Source: Rhea pennata
Lineage: Eukaryota > Chordata > Aves > Rheiformes > Rheidae
Direction: 5' to 3'
Length of the DNA stretch: 64,000 nucleotides
Assembly: GCF_028389875.1 (NCBI RefSeq)
Contig: NC_084678.1
Span: 13,546,899-13,610,898, forward strand
Part shown: one piece after another, positions 29,901 to 40,600 of the stretch
How positions within the stretch are numbered: position 1 is the stretch's first letter
How the letters are laid out: every line of letters starts with the position of its first letter
Program-made: the position numbers and the translations under genes
Notes under the pieces: generated by a model
The model's database searches: none
What the model saw: the letters and a program-made list of their open reading frames with translations, nothing else
Told to the model about the DNA's origin: nothing

Positions 29901-32179
29901 ACTAATGAATGATGAACAGCATTTTATCAGCAATCCATATAACCTAAATTTTCAGTGTCTCTACTGGTCATTATATGCCTTACTGTGCCCAGCACCTACT
30001 ATTTCTACTTTATGAAACTCCACTCTGCAAATCTGGTGCTTTATAATGCTAATAAATACAAAATTATTTGTTAACCCTCTTTCTTTTTAAATTTATAGGC
30101 AGCAATTCGTAAAGAGCTAAATGAATACAAAAGTAATGAAATGGAGGTACATGCATCGAGCAAACATTTGACAAGGTAAATTTTCCAGCTATTTATTTCC
30201 ATTGCCTGGTAAAAACTAGACTTTGAATCATGAGTCTGCAGATTTTGTTCTAACATGTGGAAGTGGGAGCAGAATATGCACGGGAAGGTTTATTTTAAAA
30301 GTAAATGGAAGCATTTTTCTCTTCATTCAGAGTATGGCTTCTCTGAATTGTTTTGCTTAAATTAGCATCTACTGAGAAACCCCTATGCCTTCCCAAGAAC
30401 TTCAGTCAGCATGTTTGAGTAAGATTTAAAAGCTACTACAAAAAACTAAATGTAGGATATAACACAAAAAAAATACAATATGGTTTAAAGCACATGAATA
30501 ACTTAATACACTGTATGAAGATAATGGAGTTAAATATGTGTGAGTTTGTAGTCTCGGTCTCACAAACATCACAATTTCAGTGTTAAGCAACACAAAATTC
30601 TTCATACTGTAGTAAGAGATACACAACACCCATAAGCAAACATGTAATAGATTTGCTCTAGTGGATTCAGCCTGTAGCTTTCAGTATCACTTCAGTGTTA
30701 ACCCAGTTGCTATTGGAAGGTGTGCAACTGCACAAAGCACACTTAACAGCAGTCTAGTAGAGAAGTCATGAGAAAATACTGGCTGGGACACTTGTTGCTG
30801 GGTATGATCTAGTGCTTGCAGAAAGCCTCATGTGCCAATGCTGATCACAGCTACTGTGTCTGTGGAAATCTAAAGGCACATTCATAACATGCATGAAAAC
30901 ACTGGAATCTTGCAAGAGGGAAAAATTGCAAGAGAGATGCTGTTTCCACAGGCATTATGATACTTGCACAAAGACCTTGTTACTTATCGAAAAGAAGTAT
31001 TTAAATATCAACCAACTATTTCCTATAATTTCTATTAGGTCTCTTTAGCTAGTCCAATTGCTCTTAAAACATAATTTTAGGAGTGGCTAGGAGAACAGTT
31101 CAATCTTACCATATCTGTAAGCTTTCTCAGGTGAGCTTGGTGTTAAAATAAGCTGCCTACCATTATCCTAAAGAAGTAGGCGTTCAGTTGGAAGGCTCAA
31201 TTTCAGCCATGCCTGCAGCCCTATTTCCATGTTCACACACAGAATGAAACTGATTCTAATTGGGCTTTGGATGCTCAATGAAAGGATGATCCAGGCAAAT
31301 AACCTTGAGTCATAAATGCAGTATAAGTTAATCTAAATGTTATAATTATATAATTCTAGATTCTTCATGCAGCTGTCAGGGTTCTTTTGATATTACAGGG
31401 CTCAGGCTCAATATTTATGACAAAACAACACTGGATTGATAGAAAGAAATATAGAAGAAAGGGGTGGCTGCAGATTAAGTGCAAAAGTGAAAGTTGCCTT
31501 ATCCAACTGAAATTATCTGAGGAGTTTAATTAAGTGGATTAAAATAACATGTTTTGGAATTTAGTCCAGATATTAGAATTAAACAGCCTTACAATTTACA
31601 GTTAGTGCTAGGACATTACAAATGGCTGGGACTTTAATTACATATCTCAGCCAGAACAACAAGCCTACAGAGCAACAGTGCATTTGTTCCAGGCAGAATC
31701 TAAGAAAAGAATATATATATTAAACCAACAGTACTTCATACTTTCCAAAGCATCAGCTCAACATTGTTTAATTCTTATAAAACAACAAGATTATGGCACA
31801 ATAAAGATTACTGTTAACAACAATGACAAACTGTGGCCTCATTCCTAAAACAAACAAACAAAAAACCCCACACACATATTTGCATTTGCACTCTAAAGTA
31901 ATCGCAAACTGGTTAGAGTGAAACCTGCAGTGTTACTGCACTATAGCTATAGCATACAAGTGAATATTTATACTTGTAAAAATTAAGGCTTACAGTTGCT
32001 AAGATTTTTCAATACTGTTAATGCATATTTAAACAGTATGTTTACTTAAACAAGCATTATTTTTGTTAATGCAACATTAACTACTTTTAAAAATTCTGTA
32101 TTTCTAAACTACTTCATGAAATTTTCAAAAAAGGCCTCTTCAATGTCTCTTCATTTCTCCTAGATTTCACAGGCCATAG
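2838..32179 (+). CDS. PHACTR3: PHACTR3, C-terminal part (six coding exons)
   Basis: Phosphatase and actin regulator (scapinin). The family binds G-actin through RPEL repeats and protein phosphatase 1 through its C-terminus, linking actin pools to PP1 activity. The six exons are 2838-2991, 23623-23678, 28217-28278, 29120-29260, 30099-30175 and 32164-32179. Joined, they read without a break from [19 protein letters not shown] to SKHLTRFHRP-stop. The RPEL cores RPSKQEL, RPAVEEL and RPTVDEL are visible and correspond to repeats 2-4. All introns are GT-AG. The first coding part, including RPEL1, lies upstream of the window. PHACTR1, 2 and 4 share this C-terminus, so the assignment to PHACTR3 rests on residues such as VAKAQDYD and [12 protein letters not shown] and on SYCP2 lying tail to tail next door. 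Confidence 0.93.
8174..8280 (+). promoter_or_regulatory. TATA-like box followed by CpG-rich stretch
   Basis: gagctatatatagagc is followed about 30 nt later by a short CpG-rich segment (gcaggcgcaggcgtaagccg, then gcgctcgccggtacg). The layout resembles a core promoter for an intronic transcript. No open product follows, so this is suggestive only. Confidence 0.25.
14430..14550. promoter_or_regulatory. CpG-dense patch in PHACTR3 intron
   Basis: About 17 CpG in roughly 120 bases (ggcgcgaaggctgcgcgcag and neighbours), surrounded by sequence with few CpG. It may be an unmethylated regulatory element or an alternative promoter. No linked first exon could be identified. Confidence 0.4.
14862..14882. 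repeat. T21 homopolymer
   Basis: Twenty-one T in a row, about 280 nt left of the SINE. It could be the (A)n tail of an old insertion on the - strand, but no body was recognised. Confidence 0.85.
15162..15281 (+). mobile_element. tRNA-Ile-headed, CR1-tailed SINE (TguSINE1-like)
   Basis: The 5' part follows a tRNA-Ile: a box A region (cagctcaaatggttagtgtg), an anticodon-arm stretch (ggtggtgttattgccaaggt) and a box B region (gcagattcaatccccat). It runs into gggttggactccagaggccc and cttccaacct, the typical CR1 3' tail. The hybrid structure matches CR1-mobilised SINEs known from passerines (TguSINE1). The anticodon arm is mutated, so this is not a tRNA gene. Confidence 0.75.
17500..17526. repeat. 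AAAC simple repeat
   Basis: Several perfect aaac units (aaaacaaacaaacaaacaaa) running into an A-rich tract. Confidence 0.8.
18499..18557 (-). mobile_element. Old tRNA-derived SINE fragment
   Basis: Read on the - strand it has a box A-like part (tggctcatctggtggagagc) and a box B-like part (gccagtttgagactc) spaced as in a tRNA. It is decayed, and the family was not determined. It could also be chance. Confidence 0.4.
23623..23678 (+). CDS. PHACTR3: PHACTR3 exon with RPEL repeat 3 core
   Basis: A 56-nt exon after tttttccgcag and before the donor gtgagt. It encodes (K)[18 protein letters not shown] and leaves one base for the next exon. RPAVEEL is the RPEL core. It joins in phase with both neighbours. 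Confidence 0.93.
23679..28216 (+). other. PHACTR3 intron
   Basis: AT-rich, with T-rich runs near 26810-26836. No gene, structured RNA or clear transposable element was recognised. Confidence 0.55.
28217..28278 (+). CDS. PHACTR3: PHACTR3 exon linking RPEL 3 and 4
   Basis: A 62-nt exon after tattctctgcag and before the donor gtaaaa. It encodes (Q)[20 protein letters not shown], the second helix of RPEL3 and the basic spacer into RPEL4. Both phases fit. Confidence 0.92.
28279..29119 (+). other. PHACTR3 intron
   Basis: AT-rich intron of about 0.84 kb with no other feature seen. Confidence 0.6.
29120..29260 (+). CDS. PHACTR3: PHACTR3 exon with RPEL 4 and PP1-binding motifs
   Basis: A 141-nt exon of 47 whole codons, acceptor caaatatag, donor gtactg. 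It starts [16 protein letters not shown] (RPEL4) and continues [16 protein letters not shown] and [15 protein letters not shown]. In PHACTR-PP1 structures this stretch supplies the extended RVxF-type docking string: an LIRF-type pocket ligand, then hydrophobic, Arg and Trp elements. FSDYV, RRADK and PW are all intact here. Confidence 0.94.
29261..30098 (+). other. PHACTR3 intron
   Basis: AT-rich intron of about 0.84 kb with no other feature seen. Confidence 0.6.
30099..30175 (+). CDS. PHACTR3: PHACTR3 penultimate coding exon
   Basis: A 77-nt exon after aaatttatag, donor gtaaat. It encodes [20 protein letters not shown] and SKHLT plus AG of the final Arg codon. This is the helix that packs on PP1 beside the active site in the family. 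Confidence 0.93.
30176..32163 (+). other. PHACTR3 last intron
   Basis: About 2 kb, AT-rich, with no other feature recognised. Confidence 0.6.
32164..32179 (+). CDS. PHACTR3: PHACTR3 last coding exon (terminal R-F-H-R-P, stop)
   Basis: After the acceptor catttctcctag the exon supplies the last base of Arg, then TTT CAC AGG CCA TAG, giving the conserved FHRP C-terminus. The 3' UTR follows in the same exon. Confidence 0.93.
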
Positions 32180-32797
32180 AAATTTTCTTCTGAGAAGAAT
32201 CTGTCTTTACTTTTTGATATTGCTGCTGAACACGTATCAGGGAATATAGAAGTGTTTCCCTAAAGTTCAGTCCAGGATACCGTGATGTTTATGAGAAAGA
32301 ATGACACTGCAGATGAAATCTCTGCAGCATTCACTGATGGAAACACCAGAGGATGTACTTCACTCTGAAACCGGAAGACTGATGGCCTGTGGAGTGGGAG
32401 GATCTGCTGAAAAAGCTTGAAGTAAAGCTACTTGAAGGAACCTACTACTCTCCTTTAACACTTGTTTTAAACTGTTTTGCAGTCTATCTTGGAAAAAGGA
32501 GATGTTGTGCATGTACAGGCTTTACCATTCCAAGGCCTCTGACATAAATGGACATGACACACTGTCATTCAGTATTATGTTGACAAGACATTTTGAACTT
32601 ACCACAATTAGTTTGTAAAACACTTAAGTTCATGTTCTAAAAACTAATTTAATGTATTATAATTTCATTCTTTTTTATATAATGTCTAACAAACACAGCT
32701 GCAAGCATTTTTGATTCCTGTTACTTTTGTTCTTTAATTAAATGACTACTTATTGCAGGAAATGAACACGTTTCTTAAAGCTTTTTTTTTTTTCCCT

Positions 32798-32813
32798 CCC
32801 CCCCCCCCCCCCC
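32798..32813. repeat. C16 homopolymer in the PHACTR3 3' UTR
   Basis: Sixteen consecutive C preceded by a T-rich run and tttccct. Such a tract is prone to length change and sequencing error. Confidence 0.9.
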
Positions 32814-33990
32814 ATGGTTTGTTGGGAAGGGTAGAGATTGCAATTGTTATGCACCAGATCATATTGCTTCTTTAACAACACAGAGTCTTACAAAAGAACA
32901 AATAAGGATTTCCATCTTGTGGAATATTGATATTTTAGACTAGATCTTAAGCAGTATAACTTGATTGTCATTATATACTAGTTAAAGATCTGGCCCACTG
33001 AAGAATGACAAGTTTGCTGTCATTCTCATTAAAAACAACTAAATTTGACAACCACAGATGAACTGTTAAAGTAAAAATGTATTTTCATATTTAGCAAACA
33101 AATTCCTACATTTTTAATAGTAAAACTGTATGTATAGTTGAAGGATTTTCCTGAAAATAAGAGGAAAAGAGTTACTATGTGATAATAACAAAACAAACAG
33201 GATTTGTTGAGAAAAATGCAAGGGAAGACATTCTAATAATGCTTGACATCCAGAAGCATCCAAGGATCCTGCTCAAAATATTATTAGAAGGAAAAACACA
33301 GAATACTCTGGTAATTGATAATCGTGCCTGTCGCAACAGCAGTAAAACGGCACATACACTTTTAAGGAAAAAAAAATCTTTGCAAAAGTCTCAAATACTA
33401 TTTAAAAAGACTTTCAACAGTAAAATTTTACAAAGGCTCTATCTCTCCTAGCTTCGTTGAATGGATATGAAGCATGAAAACAATCAAGAAAAAGGTATGT
33501 AAAAGTTTTTGTATAGACTCCTACTATAGTGCTGCAAGATGGTGAATAGAATCAATTCAAAGAGTAGATTGGTTAACTTTTGATTCTCTTCTGCTCAGTG
33601 TTGAAGTTAAACAACAAATACAGTCTAAACATTGCATAATACTAACATATAAGAATGGAAGGTAAGAATGTACAGAGCAATATTGAAAAAGAAGGACAAC
33701 TGTGGAAGAAATCTGTGAATCACGGCAGGTGTGTTGCGCAGAACCAACAAAGTTGACATTTATGATTTACTTGCCCTCTAGGCAGCTGTAATTTTGTACA
33801 ACCTTTTATGTTTGACTTGCATGAATATCAGTCCAAGACTTGAATTACCCAATTACTTGATCCAAAGATTTTCTTTTCTATTCTACTGGCATATAACCAA
33901 TGGAGCCAGCACTTAAATTTAGCAGTGATGCATCAACTTGCATTGATAATAAGTGCTGTATGAAATATTTTAAAATAATGTTGAAAATAT

Positions 33991-33996
33991 AATAAA
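33991..33996 (+). terminator. PHACTR3: Candidate PHACTR3 poly(A) signal AATAAA
   Basis: First canonical AATAAA on the + strand that I noted after the stop codon, followed by a T-rich stretch (atgtttttagggt). Use of this signal is inference. Confidence 0.4.
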
Positions 33997-36900
33997 CCAA
34001 AAAATGTTTTTAGGGTAACTTAGAGCAAAAGCATTTTTTTTTTTTTAACTCCAAATGAGGTCTGTGAGCTATATTACTAATGAGACTTACCCATCTTGAA
34101 GTTATGCAGCAATATACTTAGCTTTGTCCTCAAGCTCTCCTTCCTTCACAAGAATCTTAGCCTTCTTTCTACTTCAGTCTGGTAAGAGGCAGAAAACTGT
34201 GGCTACTTCAGAGCCACACGTGCTCACTGTCAGCTAGCTAGTGCCAGCTTACCAGTGGGCAAAGCAGTTAAGTAGTTTGGAGTCTGCATGTACTGTCCAC
34301 AACTGGGCCACACGGAGTGCTTGCTTACTCTTGGAAGCTGGGTGGTATTCACTGAAGATATCTTTAGCTGTTCTCCCTATGCGGTTTTTTGCTCAATAGA
34401 AAGAAGAAACACTTCCAGCGTGCTGAATTCATTACTTCATTTGCCTTGAATGTCCTCTGGGGTCTCACGTCCAGAGACTGAAAAATGAGCAATCTCCTTG
34501 AGCTGTAGTGTGACTTTGTGAATACTATCCCCCAGAATTTTTCAGATTTTTAACTTTGTTAAAACTTTGTTGTAACTGGCCAGTGTTTCTAGAAGTGAAA
34601 TGGGCTGGGGTAAAGACTGATGGATAGACAGTGCAATTGCAATACTTCACCATGAGACCTTGCTAAAAATAGCAGTTGTATTACTTTTCCAATATACCCT
34701 CAACAGTAAGAAAAAAAATTTGAGTGTACTTTTTAAAACATTGCGTTAAAGGAAAATAGTATTTCATATACAGTTGAACAATTCAATTAGACCAGTAAGA
34801 TATCTTTAACATCTCAGGAGGTCCATCTAGTGGAGATGACAGATGATCACAGGCTCAAAAAATGAACAACTACCCCTTCAAAAAAGATCAGAAATGCAGA
34901 AAGAGCACTTATGTGGTGGAATGAGCAGACCAAATTATTTTCTGGCAATTTCAATACAAAATGCCTAGAGAGAATATGGCCTTGTGGTTTTGAAGTTTAG
35001 TTCATAAGGAATAATTTGCATTTGCAACTGTTTTTGTTTACAATGACCTATTTCCCATCAAAAAATCAATTACTCTACATTCTACATCTGATGGGCAGCT
35101 CTCACATGCTCACAACTCTTTTGAGTCAGTGCACATAGGAAGAAAATCTGTCACATTCATTTCTGATCTAAGCAGTTGCTTTTTAAAGATGGTATTTTGA
35201 ATAAGATAATAGTAGTTTTTCATATAAAATCATAGATTTAGGTAGGAAAGGGCCTCTGGAGGTCATTGGGTCAAATCCCCTGCTCAAAATGAGGCCAAAC
35301 TTGGCAATACATTGCTCAGTGAGTGCTGAATTCAGACTGTAATCTATAGACTTTCATTTTTCAAAAAGAGATTACAGACATAATTTGTAAATTGTACAGA
35401 TAATAAAGTAATACAGTTCAAAGATAAAAGGCTAAGTCAGAAATCAGTAATATTTCCCCTTTCCTTCAAGGAACTCTGTCTGGTTTTCTCTTTTCTTAAA
35501 ATTGCATTTTAAAATGTTACAGCTTTTCTTCTCTGAAAATAAACTTTATGACATGGGTAATATCCAAAATAATGAAGGACATATCAAAGATTTATGGACC
35601 ACTTGTGGGTCAGAGAAATTGCATGGACAAGCCAAGAAAGAATTAAGAAAAGGAAACTTATAAGTATCACCAAAGATGCAGACAGTGGTTAGGTATGGGA
35701 GTGCATTTCTTCTGGATGCTTTAGGGTGGAGGAAAAAAAAAAGAAAGAAAAAAAAAGGTATGTTGTGTTTGAAAGAAGTCAAATCAATAACTACAAGAAA
35801 ATATCAAGAGGCTGAAAGCCACTGCATTAGACTTTCTCAAAAATATGAGACAATAGCCATAGAGCATAATAGCTTATTCAGAATTAGCTGGAATGAAAAT
35901 ACAGGAAAGTTCTGAATTCAAGACTGACAATGGTTTCTGTAACAGAGATGAGATAAAAAACAATAGAGAAGAATGCTGAAAATAAAGGCCCCTGTGCTGA
36001 TAAAGAAAAACCATGTTAGGAACGTAGACAGGAAACTGAGGAAAATCAGAGAAGACCTGAGGGTAGAGAGGCTAATGGAAGAAATAACAGACAGAAGTAC
36101 ATATGATGTTAAAGACAACGAAAGACCAAAAGATGAGCTGTAAGATGTAATGCAAAAATAAGAGGTATAACACAATCAAGTTGTGAGGAACTGTTGATTC
36201 AAAGTTCAATAACGCATTATCTAAGAGAACTCTGTGGTCATAAAATGAGCTACAGACAAGCGTGCAGCACCCTCTTCAGGCTCACTTCAAAAACTCTGTG
36301 AGGGTGGTCCTGAGCTCAAGCTACTAAGATGCTGGGTTTTTTACTGGGAGTCAGTGCCATGATAAACATGCAGCTCTGCATCTGCTTATGTATACATGCT
36401 CTAAAACATACACAGTCTATGAATTAGTCTCTCCAACCATTACTTCTCCTTGATCACCTGTAAATTCCTCTATTCCTCATTTCTCTAACAGAACTTAAAT
36501 GAAAAAAATATTAAAGGTATTGTTTGAGACCTGAAGAATTTAAAGTGTATTTGCAAGATTGCAAAGACTAAAAGGTTGCTTAGGAACTTTAGAATACAAG
36601 GTAGTTTGGGTTTTTCTAATATAAAAGAAAATTAAGAGAAATACTAGCTTAGAAGTTGCATGTCTTAGATATTCAGAGGAAACATCCTAGTTACTACCTG
36701 ACAGCAATGGAGAAGAGTAAATTATGACTCACAGGTTGTTCTCATAGGAAATCTTCTGAAATCTAGGCATGTAGAATAGATGATATTAGTATGTAGGATA
36801 TATTTTCAAGCTACAGGCATAAGGCCTTCTTGTTGTCTGATATCTTTTTGTCGTACATGAAGTACTTGCTAAAAATAGATTTTCTGTGACAAGAGTGCAA

Positions 36901-37373
36901 AAATGTATTACTGATTTAAAGCAAAATTGTAATGATATGGTTCTGTAAAAATGAGACAGACAAAACATTTTTCCTGAAACATTTAATACAAATATTTGCA
37001 ACATAGTTCAACCACCCCTCTTTACAATTTCATTTTCTGTTAGAAACTCCTACTAAAGTCTAATGCCACAGATTAATAGGATAGAGCTCTCAGACCTGCT
37101 ATTTGATCCCTAAGTAAGTAATTTATGACCATATCCTGGATCAGACAAAATATACAGACCCAAACATGAATTTGGGTATACCTAGACCCAAAACATGGGT
37201 TGGAAGTGACTACTTTTCTCTGAAAGTCAGTTAAATAAACTAAAAAAATCCTCCAATATTCCTTCGAAAACTCCTACAAATATAGCACCTCGCTAAAAAT
37301 TCAAAAATTTACATACTGCATTTTAGCAGATTCAGTGAAATAATCTCAAATATCTCTAAAAGAAGAAGAAATC
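33997..37373. other. Intergenic region between PHACTR3 and SYCP2 3' ends
   Basis: About 3.4 kb without coding exons on either strand. It contains one CR1 fragment (35226-35345) and a purine-rich stretch near 35731-35758. Further AATAAA hexamers on the + strand (35402, 35538) could serve longer PHACTR3 transcripts. Confidence 0.5.
35226..35345 (-). mobile_element. CR1 LINE fragment, 3' end
   Basis: aaatcatagatttaggtagg, then aaagggcctctggaggtcat, then tgggtcaaatcccctgctca is the reverse complement of a CR1 3' end. It is more decayed than the 52821 copy. The left end is clear; the right end is approximate. Confidence 0.75.
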
Positions 37374-37379
37374 TTTAAT
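37374..37379 (-). terminator. SYCP2: Candidate SYCP2 poly(A) signal ATTAAA
   Basis: ATTAAA on the - strand about 160 nt after the stop. No AATAAA was noticed in the first ~550 nt of the UTR. A second ATTAAA lies at 36982-36987. Use of either is inferred. Confidence 0.4.
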
Positions 37380-37538
37380 CTTATTAAGGAGAACATGCTT
37401 TCATTACAGTAGTTTGCTTTGAGTTAAAAACAAAAACAAAAAAAAAAAAAACCCCAAAAAACCCCAGTTGTAAAATTTCACATTAGAAGAGTGTTCATAT
37501 TCATCTTGAACATCAGGAAAGTATCCAAAATCACTACA
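37380..37538 (-). other. SYCP2: SYCP2 3' UTR (short form, inferred)
   Basis: Non-coding sequence between the stop and the first candidate poly(A) signal. It includes a run that reads T/G-rich on the - strand (aaaaaccccaaaaaacccca on the + strand near 37446). Confidence 0.45.
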
Positions 37539-37610
37539 TTAGAATTTTCTGTCTTCTGATAGAAATAGTGTCTGCAATCCTCTGCGAACATTAAAAAGTT
37601 CCTCTTCTTG
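37539..37610 (-). CDS. SYCP2: SYCP2 last coding exon
   Basis: After ctttttgcacag it reads [26 protein letters not shown]. EEELxNVRR matches the mammalian C-terminus; the last residues differ. The 3' UTR follows towards lower coordinates. Confidence 0.94.
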   Translation of the reverse strand, partial: QEEELFNVRRGLQTLFLSEDRKF

Positions 37611-40600
37611 CTGTGCAAAAAGCATTACATTTATCACACACTTTAAAGAAAGTATTTTTAAGTTATAATACTTTAAATACTACCAGCATATAATACGTTA
37701 CTTTGACATACTTGAAGTATTGTACTTTCTCTTTCCATGTTAATATTCAGTATATTAAGACCTAGAACTAATACATCCATATCTATCTTATCTCAATCAG
37801 ATAAGTATAAAATGTCAGTGATATTTGCATTTTATCTCACTTACACTTTTGATAGTGTATGAGAAACTAATTTTTAGTACGTCAATGTGCAAACATCTAT
37901 GCTTTTTTAAAAAATAAAAATGAAGCTAACTTCATTTACCATTTCTTTAAGAAGTTTCTCTTGAAGTCCTTTCATATCTTCTTTCATCAGATGCATCTAT
38001 AAAATATACTTACACTGACTGTTTTTTTCCCTGTTCACAATCAGTAACACATTTTCAAGAAGGCAATTACATTCCTAAATGATTTATAACTGACAGATAG
38101 AGAGATGCACAAGCATGCACTAGTCTAAGGAAAGAGAGGTTTGTGTCTAATTTGTTCTTTCTTGGATAATTAACACTGGTAAAGAAAGCCACAGAATACA
38201 GTATAAACCTCACAATAATTTTCCAAATAATTCACAAATCTTTTAGTGGGTGAAGCTTAGCAATAAAAGGCTGAATACTGCTACATTAAAGGATATTTTA
38301 TGATAACAAAAAATTGCAGAAATATCTAAGCATTAATACAATGCTGAGAAAAAAGATGTTCCTCGAAAAAGAGTTAATACTGCTATCTGTTGGCATAAAA
38401 TGAAATAAAAAATGATCAAAACCAGCAAAGAGACGAAGGTTTGTCATACCTCAGAAGTAAAAATATGTTCTTCGTAATCAATGGTGCGGTGGATGTTTTC
38501 TTCAAATGAAGTTTTAAGAATCTGAATTCTAAGAAAATAAAATGCAGTTCAAACTACTTTGCTACATATAATCGTTCCACGCATAACATGCATCCCTTCA
38601 TTTGCAGTGTATCAGTACTTAGATGCATGGATAAATACTATGGTCATTATTACTCTGGAATATTGCAGTAGATGTTTAGACATTTGGATGAATACTAATT
38701 ACATTTTTACAATCACATAGTTTTTCTCATCTAATGAATATTATCTCTTCTTTATGGAAGCGAACAATCACACAGAGAATATTACTTGGCCCTATTCATG
38801 CCTTGAATGAACACAGAACACAAATCTAAAACCAGCTTTCATGAAGTCTACTAACCTCTGTTGCTCATTTTTCATGTATGTACTAAAAGTATGTGCATGT
38901 TTTTTCGTAAAATTCTAGAACAAAAAAAATAAATAGGAAATGATCAGCAGGAAATAAGATTTTCTAAATGGAAACTGGTATCTAATATGAGTAAATTAAC
39001 TTGCTATCACAGACTCAGCATAGAATGCATAGCAGTTATAAAGTCACTACAAATGCTTAAAAGAAAAAGAAAATAAAAGGCGGGGGCAGGAAAAAAATTA
39101 GTTCAGCAGGATAAGGAAGTTCAGGAGGTCTGTTTGCATGGAATGAGTTTCACCAAAAATCTGTTCCGTATAACTGTTTCAAAACCATGGAGCAGACTAT
39201 CCATGACATTTAAACCAGACTTTGCATATCATTTAAGTGTGGTTAAAAGAAAAAAAAAAAAATCAAGCCATGCCTTAAGGGATCGAGGGATGGGGGAGGA
39301 AGAAACAGTCTTACGTTGACATGAGTATTTTTATACTGATTTTACTTCATAGCAAGTAGCAGATACATAATGTCAACTGCCTTGTCTTTGAACATAGAGC
39401 AAATCTGTTTCAAATGCCTACATGGTATGCCTGAAGAAAAAAAGGTTAGATGAAAAAAGATGGTGTAACCAGACCATTTAAAGTTGTATTTTAGCCTAAA
39501 AAGAAAAAAAAAACATACAATGATGACCTAGAAATTCTAAGGACGTAGCATAAGCCAATTTTGACATTAGAAATAACGTATTTAAAATCTGATCTAGTGT
39601 ATATGTATGACTAATACATATACTTGCTTCTTGTGAAGCAAGATAATAAATGCATGTTTAATCAGAATTAATAATTTAAAGATTATATAGGAAAAAAATC
39701 TTCCTCTAACAATGTTTCCCTTCATGATAAAATAATAACAGTACAAACCAAGAATTCTTTTTCCATATTTTTCAAAGACTGAGAATCTTTCTCAAAATTC
39801 TCAAGCTCCTCAATGATAGCAAAATGAAATTTGTCCAGCTGCCTGATCCTATCAAAACAAAGTAAGTTACATTTAGAAGGTATTTGTTGCATTTTTATAT
39901 GTGTTTTAAAGTAAATTTTTTGTTACAGACCTGCATTCATGAAGCTGATAACTCATTGTTGCCAAATGGTGGTGGGCAGCTCTTAGTGATTGCTTAGTAA
40001 AATGATCCATTCTCCTCGAACGGCTCTAGAAGAGTGTATTTTAGTATTAGTTTCAGGTAATTTTCACTTTAATAAAAACCTGTTACTAAATAATTACAGT
40101 AGTTGATATGTTATCACTGACGGTACACTGAGCATAAGTGTTACATTTACTACATTATCTCCTTCTCATTTAAAAAATATTTTTTAATGATAGATTTATA
40201 AATCTAAGTTCATATTTTGGTCAAAATTTTGTTTTAAGTAGAATATAAACTGTTTGAAAAATTGATGTATACTTTCTCTATTTTCAGAAAATCTAGCAAG
40301 TGATGTGTGACTGCAGCTGTCATACAGGAGTGAAAGCATTATTTGGGCTCATACTTCCCTTTTTATAAATAAGTTATATTCACAAGTTTGATCATTTGAA
40401 AAGCAAAATGTCGTATACTCATTATGTTAGGTAAGTAAGCTTGTATCCCATAAGATAAGATAAAAAATAAGGCAGATCTCAAAAAGAAAGAGTAAATGAT
40501 TATGTAGAAGGAATTGAAAAAGGCTTAAAAAGCAACCAGAAGTCTGTAATTTCTTAAGCTTGTATGTGCTTAGCTATTTCCATGTTGTTTTAAGCAAATT

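Larger units (their letters stand above)
32180..33996 (+). other. PHACTR3: PHACTR3 3' UTR, extent inferred
   Basis: AT-rich sequence without coding signs after the stop. It carries a run of 16 C at 32798-32813. Possible poly(A) signals are ATTAAA at 32737 and 33028 and AATAAA at 33991. The true cleavage site cannot be read from DNA alone and could lie further right. Confidence 0.5.
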
